Source: Blautia pseudococcoides
Lineage (GTDB): Bacteria; Bacillota; Clostridia; Lachnospirales; Lachnospiraceae
Direction of reading: 5' to 3'
Assembly (NCBI RefSeq): GCF_001689125.2
Contig: NZ_CP015405.2
Span: forward strand, 1,269,001-1,333,000
Length of the DNA: 64,000 nucleotides
Positions 1-8,201 of the stretch are shown one piece after another (position 1 is the first letter of the stretch; each line of letters begins with the position of its first letter). A model generated the notes under the pieces. It made no database searches. It was given only the letters and a program-made list of their open reading frames with translations, and was not told the origin of the DNA. The position numbers and the translations under genes were made by a program.

Positions 1-63
1 TGATGTGGGATTGTGGGAGTGATATTGGGGTGAAAAAAATGGAAAATTTTTTAAATGTTATAC

Positions 64-92
64 TTGACTAATTTAATCCAGATTGTTATAAT
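64..92 (+). promoter_or_regulatory. Promoter of the CO dehydrogenase operon
   Basis: TTGACT (64-69), a 17-nt spacer and TATAAT (87-92) form a near-consensus housekeeping promoter. Transcription should start near 99, giving a leader of about 60 nt before cooS. No operator or CO-sensor (CooA-like) site is recognisable. Confidence 0.75.
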
Positions 93-159
93 ATTAACAG
101 TTAATAAAATAATTTGGTAAATGATTAGGAAATTAATTTATTTTAGGAGGATGTTTGAG

Positions 160-2043
160 ATGAATCAGTGTTTTGGTTGTAACACATGTGCGAGTGCGGA
201 TAAGAAGCTGGAGGGGTATATTCGGGAATTGCCGATGGAGACTTCACATCATAGAGTGGAAGGGCAGAGTACAAAGTGTGGTTTTGGACTGCAGGGAGTC
301 TGTTGCAGGCTTTGCGCCAATGGGCCGTGTAGGATCACACCTAAGGCACCCAGAGGGATTTGCGGGGCTACGGCGGATGTGATCGTGGCTCGTAACTTTT
401 TGAGGGCTGTGGCCAGCGGTTCCGGATGTTATATTCATATTGTGGAGAATACGGCGCTGAATGTGAAGAAGACAGCTATGGCAAAAGGTGAGATTAAAGG
501 GGAGAAATCCCTGAAGAGACTGGCTGAGATTTTCGGCGTGGAAGGGAAGGATAAATGGGAGACTGCGCAGATGGTTGCCCAGAAAGTGCTGGATGATCTG
601 TATAAACCGGAATATGAGAAGATGGAGCTGGTTGAGAAGATGGCTTATGCACCCAGGTTTAAAAAGTGGCAGGAGCTGAATATTTTACCGGGCGGCGCTA
701 AGGGTGAAGTTTTCCATGGTGTTGTGAAATGTTCTACAAACTTGAATTCTGATCCGGTGGATATGCTGACAGACTGTTTGAAGCTGGGAATTTCCACAGG
801 TATTTACGGACTGACACTGACTAACCTTCTGAATGATGTGCTGTTGGGTGAGCCTGAGCTTCGTCTGGCGCCTGTGGGACTTAGGGTGATTGATCCCGAT
901 TACATAAATATCATGATCACAGGACATCAGCATACCATTTTTGTGGATCTGCAGGAAAGACTCACGTCCAAGGAGGCTGTGGAGAAAGCAAAAGCAGCAG
1001 GGGCAAAAGGATTTAAATTGGTTGGATGTACCTGTGTGGGACAGGATCTGCAGCTTCGCGGGGCACATTATACAGAAGTGTTTGACGGTCATGCCGGAAA
1101 CAACTACAGCAGTGAGGCGGTTCTGGCTACCGGTGGTATTGATGCAGTGCTTTCCGAGTTTAACTGTACGCTTCCCGGTATTGAGCCTATCTGTGAGGAA
1201 CTGAAGATTAAACAGATTTGTCTGGATGATGTGGCAAAGAAGGCAAATGCAGAGCTGAAACCCTATGTATTTGAAGACAGAGAAAAACAGAGCGAAGAGA
1301 TCATAGATGAAATTGTTGCGGCTTACAAGGAGAGAAGAGGAAATGTGCCCATGAACCTTCTGCCGGAACATGGTAATGATAATACACTTACCGGTGTAAG
1401 TGAAGGTTCTTTAAAAGAATTTCTGGGTGGTAACTGGCAGCCGCTTGTGGACCTGATCGTATCAGGGGATATCAAAGGTATTGCAGGTGTTGTGGGATGT
1501 TCTAACCTGACTGCAGGAGGACATGATGTGCTGACTGTAGAGATGACAAAAGAACTGATCGCCAAGGATATCCTGGTGCTGACTGCAGGATGTTCTTCAG
1601 GAGGGATTGAGAACTGCGGACTGATGACACCGGAGGCTGCTAAATATGCAGGACCCAAGCTGCGGGCAGTTTGTGAAAAACTGAATATCCCGCCAGTGCT
1701 GAATTTTGGTCCCTGTCTGGCGATCGGACGTCTGGAGATCGTTGCAACAGAGCTTGCGGAAACAATTGGTGTGGATATACCACAGCTGCCGCTGGTATTG
1801 TCTGCTGCACAATGGCTTGAAGAGCAGGCTTTAGCTGACGGGTGCTTCGGTCTGGCTCTGGGACTGCCGCTGCATCTGGGACTGCCGCCGTTTGTGACAG
1901 GAAGTAAGCAGGTGACAAAAGTGCTGACGGAGGATATGAAATCCCTCACCGGCGGACAGGTTATTATCAATGGTGATGCAAAAGAGAGCGCTGAAATTCT
2001 GGATAAGATTATCGAGGAAAAACGTGCAGGCTTAAATATCTGA
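160..2043 (+). CDS. cooS: Anaerobic Ni-Fe carbon monoxide dehydrogenase, catalytic subunit
   Basis: Oxidises CO to CO2 in the cytoplasm and passes two electrons to a ferredoxin-type partner. I chose the ATG at 160 because AGGAGG (145-150) lies 9 nt upstream; the ATG at 151 abuts the ribosome site and the one at 121 precedes it. The 627-aa length fits monofunctional CooS. Cys40, Cys48, Cys49, Cys52, Cys57 and Cys68 match the D- and B-cluster ligands. C-cluster segments are visible: GHQH, GCTC, FNC, VVGCSN, TAGCSS and FGPC. The extreme N-terminus carries an extra CFGCNTC motif (Cys4, 7, 10), not present in the well-studied CooS-II sequence as I recall it. No acetyl-CoA synthase gene lies in the window, so this looks like a redox module rather than the Wood-Ljungdahl CODH/ACS. 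First gene of a three-gene operon. Confidence 0.95.
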   Translation: MNQCFGCNTCASADKKLEGYIRELPMETSHHRVEGQSTKCGFGLQGVCCRLCANGPCRITPKAPRGICGATADVIVARNFLRAVASGSGCYIHIVENTALNVKKTAMAKGEIKGEKSLKRLAEIFGVEGKDKWETAQMVAQKVLDDLYKPEYEKMELVEKMAYAPRFKKWQELNILPGGAKGEVFHGVVKCSTNLNSDPVDMLTDCLKLGISTGIYGLTLTNLLNDVLLGEPELRLAPVGLRVIDPDYINIMITGHQHTIFVDLQERLTSKEAVEKAKAAGAKGFKLVGCTCVGQDLQLRGAHYTEVFDGHAGNNYSSEAVLATGGIDAVLSEFNCTLPGIEPICEELKIKQICLDDVAKKANAELKPYVFEDREKQSEEIIDEIVAAYKERRGNVPMNLLPEHGNDNTLTGVSEGSLKEFLGGNWQPLVDLIVSGDIKGIAGVVGCSNLTAGGHDVLTVEMTKELIAKDILVLTAGCSSGGIENCGLMTPEAAKYAGPKLRAVCEKLNIPPVLNFGPCLAIGRLEIVATELAETIGVDIPQLPLVLSAAQWLEEQALADGCFGLALGLPLHLGLPPFVTGSKQVTKVLTEDMKSLTGGQVIINGDAKESAEILDKIIEEKRAGLNI

Positions 2044-2060
2044 TACAGGGGGATGCGGTT

Positions 2061-2507
2061 ATGAAGAGAATTATGGTGGATGCCAGCAAATGTGATGGCT
2101 GTAAAAGCTGCTCCCTGGCCTGTATGCAGGCGCACCGGGAAACACCGGGGACAATTTACGACCTGGACGTGACGGATATTTCCAACGAAACCAGAAACTA
2201 TATCTATAAAAATCCGCAGGGCGGCTATACACCTGTTTTCTGCCGTCACTGCGACCAGCCTGAATGTGTGATGTCCTGCATGAGCGGGGCTCTCACAAAG
2301 GATGAGAAGACAGGCCATGTGCTGTACAATGAGGAAAAATGCGGTTCTTGTTTTATGTGTGTTATGAACTGTCCATACGGTGTCCTAAAGCCGGATGATA
2401 AGACTCGTTTGAAGGTTATTAAATGTGATTTCTGTATTGACAAAGGCGAGGAACCCAGTTGTGTAAAAGCCTGTCCAAAAGAGGCGATCTGGGTAGAGGA
2501 GGTGTAG
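2061..2507 (+). CDS. cooF: CooF-like polyferredoxin, electron carrier for CO dehydrogenase
   Basis: A 148-aa iron-sulfur protein expected to take electrons from CooS and hand them to the flavoprotein encoded next. Four cysteine groups are visible: CDGCKSCSLAC near residue 12, CRHCDQPECVMSC near 61, CGSCFMCVMNC near 94 and CDFC...CVKAC near 122. This is the four-[4Fe-4S] pattern of the CooF/HycB/DmsB family. It starts 17 nt after the cooS stop, with GGGGG upstream, and ends one base before the next start. Translational coupling within the operon is therefore likely. No signal peptide or membrane segment is present. Confidence 0.9.
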   Translation: MKRIMVDASKCDGCKSCSLACMQAHRETPGTIYDLDVTDISNETRNYIYKNPQGGYTPVFCRHCDQPECVMSCMSGALTKDEKTGHVLYNEEKCGSCFMCVMNCPYGVLKPDDKTRLKVIKCDFCIDKGEEPSCVKACPKEAIWVEEV

Positions 2508-2508
2508 C

Positions 2509-3747
2509 ATGGGATATGTGATTTTAGGTGTGGGTGCTGCCGGCATCACTGCGGCCAAGACCATCCGGAAAGCTGATAAAGAGACGGAGATCACCATGAT
2601 TTCCACAGATGAACAGGTACATTCCCGCTGTATGCTGCACAAGTATCTGAGCCACGAGCGGACGGCTGAAAAGCTTAGTTTTGTACCGGGAGAATTTTTT
2701 AAGGACAATCATATTGACTGGATAAAAGGAAAAACTGTGACAGGCCTTGATACTAAAGCTAAGAAGGTCAAGCTGAGAGACGGTACTGAAGTTCCCTATG
2801 AAAAGCTGCTGATCGCCACAGGGGCGGAAAGCTTTATTCCGCCTGTAGGCAATCTGCGGGAAGCGGACAATGTGTTCGGGCTGCGTCATCTGCGGGATGC
2901 AGTTGCCATTGATGAAATGGCGAAAAATGCAGAACAGATTGTTATCATCGGTTCCGGTCTAGTGGGGCTGGATGCGGCTTATGGCCTTATGGAGACTGGA
3001 AAGAAGGTTTCCATTGTGGAGATGGCAGAACAGATACTGCCCATCCAGCTGGATAAAAGGGGAGCCCTGGAATACCAGAAACGTTTTGAAGCGGCAGGAG
3101 CATCCTTTTATCTGGGAAGAAAGGCTGCGCAGACAAAAATGAATGATGCTGGCCGGATTACAGAGGTTATACTTGATAATGGAGAAGCTCTGCCTTGTCA
3201 GATGGTGATCGTAGCGGCAGGTGTGAGAAGTGCCACAGCGGGTCTGGAAGGTGAAGGTATTGTGGTTGACAGAGGAATGAAGGTCAATGATCACCTGCAG
3301 ACAGGCGCGGCAGATGTGTATGCAGCCGGGGATGTGACAGGACTTTCCGGTATCTGGCCCAATGCCCAGAAGCAGGGGGAGACGGCTGCTCTCAATATGA
3401 TGGGCGGAAAAGTGGAGTATACAGACCGATATGCAATGAAAAACACCATAAATTTCTTTGGACTGGTATCACTCTGCGTAGGTGTGATCGTGCCGGAGGA
3501 GACAGACGTGGTGATCGCCAGGGAGGATGCCGCCAATTATAAACGTGTGATCATCCGCGGCGGAAAAGTGGTGGGTGTGCTTCTTCAGGGGGACATTTCC
3601 CATGCAGGTATCTGGCAGTATCTCATAAAAAATGAAATTTCCATTTCGGGTATTGAAAAGGATATTTTTGACTTGAATTTCGGAGATTTTTACGGGATCA
3701 AGGAGAATGGAGAATATATCTGGCGTACTGCGGGCCAGGCTGGATGA
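2509..3747 (+). CDS. FAD/NAD(P)-dependent oxidoreductase of the CO dehydrogenase operon
   Basis: A 412-aa pyridine nucleotide-disulfide oxidoreductase-type flavoprotein. The first dinucleotide fold (GVGAAGITAAK, residues 7-17) should bind FAD and the second (GSGLVGLDAAYG, near 148) NAD(P)H; the second FAD motif AAGDVTG is near 270. CooS-CooF-flavoprotein triplets occur in several anaerobic Firmicutes and are thought to couple CO oxidation to NAD(P)+ reduction; that role is inferred here from context. It follows cooF by one base. No CxxxxC redox disulfide is obvious, which argues against a disulfide reductase. The cofactor (NADH or NADPH) cannot be told from the sequence. Confidence 0.85.
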   Translation: MGYVILGVGAAGITAAKTIRKADKETEITMISTDEQVHSRCMLHKYLSHERTAEKLSFVPGEFFKDNHIDWIKGKTVTGLDTKAKKVKLRDGTEVPYEKLLIATGAESFIPPVGNLREADNVFGLRHLRDAVAIDEMAKNAEQIVIIGSGLVGLDAAYGLMETGKKVSIVEMAEQILPIQLDKRGALEYQKRFEAAGASFYLGRKAAQTKMNDAGRITEVILDNGEALPCQMVIVAAGVRSATAGLEGEGIVVDRGMKVNDHLQTGAADVYAAGDVTGLSGIWPNAQKQGETAALNMMGGKVEYTDRYAMKNTINFFGLVSLCVGVIVPEETDVVIAREDAANYKRVIIRGGKVVGVLLQGDISHAGIWQYLIKNEISISGIEKDIFDLNFGDFYGIKENGEYIWRTAGQAG

Positions 3748-3764
3748 TTTATATAAAAAAGGAC

Positions 3765-3794
3765 TTGACAAATAGAAGTTCTTATGGGTATACT
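3765..3794 (+). promoter_or_regulatory. Promoter of the tyrS leader
   Basis: TTGACA (3765-3770), an 18-nt spacer and TATACT (3789-3794). Transcription should begin near 3801 and run directly into the T-box leader. Confidence 0.7.
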
Positions 3795-3800
3795 TGGTGA

Positions 3801-4125
3801 CATATACAGAAATGCTGTGATGGGAACAAGTAATCCCCGCGGGCTTCGACAGAAAGCTGCCGGTTGATGAGAGGCGCAGAAAGAAGCGGACGATGAATAC
3901 CTCCCTGAGCTTCACACCAAACAGTGGATATGCGGCGGACAGCGGCATGAAGGCTAAGTAGGCTGTGACGGAGTGGCGCACGTTATCGTGCTGATGAGTA
4001 TCGCCTTATAAAAGGCCGTACTTACTGAGGCAGACGGTGTGAATCGTCTGTGAATAAAGGTGGTAACACGGAAGCAGATACAGCTCCCGTCCTTTGCAAA
4101 GAGGGCGGGGGCTTTTTTGTACTGT
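3801..4125 (+). promoter_or_regulatory. T-box riboswitch, tyrosine-specific, controlling tyrS
   Basis: A leader of about 320 nt. The T-box core AGGTGGTAACACGG lies near 4058-4071. An intrinsic terminator follows (stem about 4082-4113, then a T run). A GAATAC specifier loop near 3895-3900 displays the Tyr codon TAC. Binding of uncharged tRNA-Tyr should favour the antiterminator and allow tyrS transcription. The specifier matches the downstream gene. Stem I boundaries are by eye. Confidence 0.9.
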
Positions 4126-4220
4126 ACAAGCGTTAAGTAACCGCTGCCAGACCCGCTTCGGCGTGGGAAGTTTAGCTATCGCCCGGTTAAAATTTACAGA
4201 TAAGTAAAGGAGAAAACAGG

Positions 4221-5447
4221 ATGAAGATTTATGAAGAACTGACTGCCAGAGGCCTGATCGCGCAGGTGACGGACGAAGAAGAAATCCGTGAGCTGGTAAA
4301 CAACGGAAAGGCAACTTTTTACATTGGTTTTGACCCAACAGCGGACAGTCTGCATGTGGGACATTTTATGGCCCTGTGTTTGATGAAACGTCTCCAGATG
4401 GCTGGCAATAAGCCCATCGCCTTACTGGGCGGCGGTACAGGCATGATCGGCGACCCTTCCGGGAGAAGTGATATGCGCCAGATGATGACAGTAGATACCA
4501 TTCAGCATAACTGTGATTGTTTTAAAAAGCAGATGAGCCGTTTTATTAATTTCTCAGAGGGAAAAGCCCTTATGGTAAATAATGCGGACTGGCTTTTAAA
4601 TCTTAACTATGTGGAAATGTTAAGAGAGGTGGGAGCACATTTCTCTGTAAATAATATGCTGCGTGCCGAGTGCTACAAACAGCGTATGGAAAAGGGCCTG
4701 AGTTTCTTTGAATTCAACTACATGATCATGCAGAGCTATGACTTTTACATGCTGTACAAAAATTATGGCTGCAACATGCAGTTTGGTGGGGATGACCAGT
4801 GGAGCAACATGCTGGGCGGAACAGAGCTGATCCGCCGCAAGCTCGGAGAGGATGCCTATGCCATGACTATCACCCTGCTTTTGAACTCAGAAGGCAAGAA
4901 GATGGGCAAGACCCAGTCAGGTGCTGTCTGGCTGGATTCAAACAAGACATCCCCCTTTGATTTCTACCAGTATTGGAGAAATGTCAGCGATGCAGATGTG
5001 CTGAAATGTCTGCGTATGCTTACTTTCCTGCCTTTAGAGCAGATTGATGAAATGGACAAATGGGAAGGCAGCCAGCTCAACACAGCAAAAGAAATTTTAG
5101 CTTATGAATTGACCAGCCTGGTACATGGAGAGGAAGAGGCCAGGAAATCGCAGGAGGCAGCAAGGGCTTTATTTACCAGCGGAAATGCGGCAGATATGCC
5201 TTCAGCGGTCATCGAGCAGTCTGACCTGCAGGAGGGAAATATTGATCTGATCACCCTTCTGCATAAAAGCGGCTTGGCAGGAAGCCGTTCTGAGGGAAGA
5301 AGAGCCATCGAACAGGGCGGTGTTGCCATTGACGGTGAGAAGATCACGGATGTGAAATATCTGGTTCCGGGAGAGAAACTTGACGGTGAAGGGATCGTCC
5401 TGAAACGCGGCAAGAAAAATTTCCGGAAAGTGACAATAAAACAATAA
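4221..5447 (+). CDS. tyrS: Tyrosyl-tRNA synthetase
   Basis: Charges tRNA-Tyr with tyrosine using ATP. At 408 aa it has the usual bacterial TyrS length. The class I signatures are HVGH at residues 45-48 (HIGH box) and KMGKT at 227-231 (KMSKS loop). The C-terminal ~65 residues form an S4 RNA-binding domain ([17 protein letters not shown]). AAAGGAG precedes the ATG. The gene is alone behind its Tyr T-box leader, which agrees with the assignment. A hairpin after the stop ends the unit. Confidence 0.97.
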   Translation: MKIYEELTARGLIAQVTDEEEIRELVNNGKATFYIGFDPTADSLHVGHFMALCLMKRLQMAGNKPIALLGGGTGMIGDPSGRSDMRQMMTVDTIQHNCDCFKKQMSRFINFSEGKALMVNNADWLLNLNYVEMLREVGAHFSVNNMLRAECYKQRMEKGLSFFEFNYMIMQSYDFYMLYKNYGCNMQFGGDDQWSNMLGGTELIRRKLGEDAYAMTITLLLNSEGKKMGKTQSGAVWLDSNKTSPFDFYQYWRNVSDADVLKCLRMLTFLPLEQIDEMDKWEGSQLNTAKEILAYELTSLVHGEEEARKSQEAARALFTSGNAADMPSAVIEQSDLQEGNIDLITLLHKSGLAGSRSEGRRAIEQGGVAIDGEKITDVKYLVPGEKLDGEGIVLKRGKKNFRKVTIKQ

Positions 5448-5465
5448 AAATTCATCTTTCAGGAG

Positions 5466-5493
5466 GCCGGGAAACTCTGTCAGGAGTCCCGGC
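5466..5493 (+). terminator. Probable terminator after tyrS
   Basis: GCCGGGA pairs with TCCCGGC, extended by an inner CTC/GAG step, giving a strong GC-rich hairpin 18 nt after the stop. The following sequence (ATCCGTTACGTTTTG) has only a weak T tract, so termination strength is uncertain. Confidence 0.6.
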
Positions 5494-5767
5494 ATCCGTT
5501 ACGTTTTGTGCAAAATCATCAAAATTATTTTTCTCTGTTAATGCCATTGCATTTTGCCATGGGATGTGTTAATCTGAGTTTACTAAAAGGTCAGCGCTGT
5601 ACAATCGAAAACGCGCAGAAAACAATTCTAAAATAAGACTGAATGAAACATTTCCAAATTCTATGGAACTCCCATATTTTTTCCATTTACAATGAATTAG
5701 ATTCAAAGGAATCTCCCTATTGTTTTTCTGATTGTGAAGCGCCTGCCGGAACAGAGAGGTTATAAAT
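5494..5767. other. Gene-free AT-rich spacer before the 5768 gene
   Basis: No convincing ORF or RNA was found. A small inverted repeat GATTC/GAATC lies near 5700-5713. AGAGGT just upstream of 5768 is the ribosome site of the next gene. No promoter stands out. Confidence 0.5.
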
Positions 5768-7084
5768 ATGAACAAAAAAGGAATGATTTTTGAAGGGCTG
5801 AAGGTGCGCAATGAAATCAAAAAAGCAATGCATCAGGAGCATAGTCTGGCGGATCGTATCCGGGAGGAGAACGGATATCTCCAGGCAGGAGAAGCCAGTC
5901 CTACTGTTAAAAGTACAGTTGGTTGTGAAAAGGAACTGTCGCGTGTTCTGGAAAAACTTCTGGAGGAGGATGGGGAAGAAATCTGTCTGGACGTGACCTA
6001 TTTTCTTGTCTTTGCGGCCTCACAAAATCCTGTTTGCCAGGAAGAGCTTAAAAAGCTGGCACCGGACCAAATTCTGAGCTATCAGCAGAAATTTTTGGAC
6101 CATGGCTATCACGGTGATTATTTTTTGTCCTGTTTAGGTTATGAGGAGCATTATTTTGCACAGGTACTTTTTGGTATGCTGGAGGAGATACGGGAGGGAT
6201 GCGGTGACAGGCCGGAGAATGCCTACCGGCAGTTCATTGGATTGATCCGTAAAGGCTGGCGCAGTGCCAGGCGTGAACTTTTTACGGAAGAAACCCTGGA
6301 ATTTGAGCGGATACAGGAGTGGGCCAGCCCCTATACGGAACAGCCGGCCATGGGTATGAGTCAGTTGTGCATTATTTATCTGCTGGCTGAGATATTCTGT
6401 GTGGAGATAAAGAAAAATATGAATTATTATCTGATCTTGGAATGCATGATTGACAGAAATACAATCTGGGATTGTAAGAAAGAGGAGGTTCTGGAATACG
6501 AAGTCTGGGGGCGGGCAGGATATGCAGACAGCAGTTTCTGCCGGATGCTGACAGAGACTGTGCGGAATCCTTTTCAGGCAGCACTTGGTTTTCGAGTAGA
6601 AGGTTATGAAGAATTTGACTGTTATCTTCAAAATCTTTTTCATTTGGGCGGGATAGACCGAAATGTGCTCAGTGGGGAAATCTTGGATGAGAGGTCAAGG
6701 CAGATCCTTCTGGAATTGGGAGGATTCGAGAAAAATTCCGGGATAGAAAAGTATGTTTACTCTCTCTATATTGTTCTGCTGTCCGGGTATGTGAAAAAAT
6801 GTCTGGATAAGATCCGGGAGGAGAACCCGGCCAGATGGCAGCAGAGAATGGAACAGCAGATAAAGGAAAAAGAGGCTATGGAAAAACAGCTGAAAGAGCT
6901 GGATGAACATTGCCGTATTATGAAACATAGAACCAGTGAGCTGGAAGAAAAACTGGAATGTGCGGAACGGACAGTACGGCGTAAAGAGAACCAGTTACTG
7001 CGTACAGTAAAACAGCACCAGTCCGAGAAACAGGAATTGATAAAACTCAGAGAAAGTCAATACAACACAGGGAAAGCCGGGTAA
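5768..7084 (+). CDS. Uncharacterised protein with C-terminal coiled coil
   Basis: A 438-aa protein that I do not recognise. Residues 1 to about 350 look globular and acidic, with several hydrophobic helices but no clear membrane segment or signal peptide. Residues from about 355 to 425 are a charged coiled coil rich in Glu, Lys and Leu (EKEAMEKQLKELDEH and following). AGAGGT 8 nt before the ATG supports the start. A short hairpin with a T run follows at 7125. It appears to be a single-gene unit between tyrS and the repeat protein. Some coiled-coil proteins of this shape carry a further C-terminal domain; none is present here and the stop is followed by AT-rich spacer. A scaffold or regulatory role is only a guess. 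Confidence 0.6.
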   Translation: MNKKGMIFEGLKVRNEIKKAMHQEHSLADRIREENGYLQAGEASPTVKSTVGCEKELSRVLEKLLEEDGEEICLDVTYFLVFAASQNPVCQEELKKLAPDQILSYQQKFLDHGYHGDYFLSCLGYEEHYFAQVLFGMLEEIREGCGDRPENAYRQFIGLIRKGWRSARRELFTEETLEFERIQEWASPYTEQPAMGMSQLCIIYLLAEIFCVEIKKNMNYYLILECMIDRNTIWDCKKEEVLEYEVWGRAGYADSSFCRMLTETVRNPFQAALGFRVEGYEEFDCYLQNLFHLGGIDRNVLSGEILDERSRQILLELGGFEKNSGIEKYVYSLYIVLLSGYVKKCLDKIREENPARWQQRMEQQIKEKEAMEKQLKELDEHCRIMKHRTSELEEKLECAERTVRRKENQLLRTVKQHQSEKQELIKLRESQYNTGKAG

Positions 7085-7124
7085 TGACTTTTACGAAATG
7101 ATTTGTTGAAAAGCAATACTGTAA

Positions 7125-7144
7125 ATTGCGAAAGCAATATTTTT
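7125..7144 (+). terminator. Short GNRA-loop terminator
   Basis: ATTGC-GAAA-GCAAT forms a perfect 5-bp stem with a GAAA tetraloop, followed by ATTTTT. It probably ends the 5768 gene transcript. Confidence 0.5.
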
Positions 7145-7256
7145 AGCAGAATTAACAAAATATAACATATAAAAATATGCACTATTTTTTGTAATATAAA
7201 TGGATTTTATCAGCGTAATATGATATACTTTGAATACAAGAAAGGTCAGAAAAAAT

Positions 7257-7685
7257 ATGAGAGAAAATCAACTATTAGAACTAATATTTGAAGAATTAAC
7301 CTTAATAAAAAATAATACTGATTCCATGAAAGAGGAAATCGCCACATTAAAAGAAGATGTGAAGGGTTTAAAAGTAGATGTGAAGGGTTTAAAAGAAGAT
7401 GTGAAGGGTTTAAAAGAAGATGTGAAGGGTTTAAAAGAAGATGTGAAGGGTCTAAAAGAAGATGTGAAGGGTCTAAAAGAAGATGTCAGTGGATTAAAAC
7501 AGGATGTCAATGGTTTAAAAGAGGATGTCACTAGTATCAAAGCGGCTCAGAAACGCGCAGACCGCCGTATTTCTTTCATATACAAAGAACTAAAGAATAT
7601 GGACGACGCTATTTTAGGTGAGGTTGAACGAGTACATGAAATCCTGGACCGCCATGCAGCGGACGGGAGCAAGCATTTGGCATAA
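7257..7685 (+). CDS. Coiled-coil protein built from tandem KEDVKGL heptads
   Basis: A 142-aa protein. The ATG at 7257 has AAAGGT about 9 nt upstream; a possible TTG at 7230 precedes that site and is less likely. The middle (about residues 30-90) is a run of near-identical heptads, consensus LKEDVKG, encoded by tandem 21-bp repeats whose copies are almost identical in DNA. This predicts a long two-stranded coiled coil. The ends are non-repetitive: an acidic N-terminal helix and a C-terminus with RRISFIYKELKNMDD. No signal peptide or membrane span is visible. A TATACT near 7224 could serve as -10. Similar heptad proteins are usually annotated as hypothetical; function is unknown. Repeat number may vary between strains. 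Confidence 0.7.
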   Translation: MRENQLLELIFEELTLIKNNTDSMKEEIATLKEDVKGLKVDVKGLKEDVKGLKEDVKGLKEDVKGLKEDVKGLKEDVSGLKQDVNGLKEDVTSIKAAQKRADRRISFIYKELKNMDDAILGEVERVHEILDRHAADGSKHLA

Positions 7686-7708
7686 TATAAATTCACACGT
7701 CTTAGCGG

Positions 7709-7743
7709 GCAGTATTTCATTTGTCTATGAAATGCTGCCCGTT
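7709..7743 (+). terminator. Strong hairpin after the heptad-repeat gene
   Basis: CGGGCAGTATTTCAT pairs with ATGAAATGCTGCCCG across a 6-nt loop, with one G-T wobble. The T run after it is weak (TTGTCTCT). It most likely ends the upstream transcript. Confidence 0.65.
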
Positions 7744-7777
7744 GTCTCTGCTCTTCAGAAAAAATTTCAAATCCCTA

Positions 7778-7806
7778 TTGACAAATAAAATTCATAGCAT
7801 TATAAT
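7778..7806 (+). promoter_or_regulatory. Consensus promoter of the trp operon
   Basis: TTGACA (7778-7783), a 17-nt spacer and TATAAT (7801-7806): a perfect housekeeping promoter. Initiation is expected near 7813, so control must act mainly downstream at the T-box. Confidence 0.9.
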
Positions 7807-7812
7807 TGAGAA

Positions 7813-8131
7813 AAAGTTGAATTGATTAACACTTTAAACCGATGAACAAGAAGAGTAAGTGAAAATATTTATTCCCAGAGAGCCGTTGTTGGTGGAAATA
7901 CGGCAGTAAGAGTTTTCGCTGAATGGACTTGTGAGGGCAGCTTGAAACCTTCTGGGAAGAGAGTAGACGCTGACGGGAAGCTTATCCGTTATCAAGGAGC
8001 AGTGTATGATAGTACATGAAAGAGCGGCTCATATTACAATGCGTATATGGGCAATGTGGGTGGTACCGCAGGAGTTGAAACGATACAGCTCTTGTCCCAT
8101 TGGAGAAATCTGATGGGGCAGGAGCTTTTTT
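7813..8131 (+). promoter_or_regulatory. T-box riboswitch, tryptophan-specific, controlling trpEGDCFBA
   Basis: The leader contains the T-box core GTGGGTGGTACCGCAGG (8056-8072) and an intrinsic terminator: AGCTCTTGTCCCAT pairs imperfectly with ATGGGGCAGGAGCT, then TTTTTT (about 8087-8131). A GAATGGAC specifier loop near 7921 presents the Trp codon TGG (7924-7926). Uncharged tRNA-Trp should permit read-through into trpE. Specifier and downstream pathway agree. Confidence 0.92.
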
Positions 8132-8138
8132 ATTTACG

Positions 8139-8173
8139 GCAATAGAACGTTCGCAAAGCGCGCTTCCTATTGC
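8139..8173. repeat. Short palindromic repeat, copy A
   Basis: GCAATAGAACG and CGCTTCCTATTGC form a hairpin between the trp T-box terminator and trpE. The sequence aligns with the reverse complement of the element at 62511 through CAATAGAA, GTTCGC, AGCG and CTAT blocks. It belongs to the interspersed family also seen at 17703, 18928 and 37013. Confidence 0.55.
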
Positions 8174-8201
8174 AGCCGCTCTTTGGAAAAGGAGGAAAAA
8201 C

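Noticed and set aside
1323..2318. Long minus-strand frame opposite cooS
   Set aside because: Shadow of the cooS reading frame; no initiation signals and no recognisable product.
3801..4125. Possible attenuator leader peptide instead of a T-box upstream of tyrS
   Set aside because: The T-box core, TAC specifier and terminator are all present; no Tyr-rich short ORF with a ribosome site.
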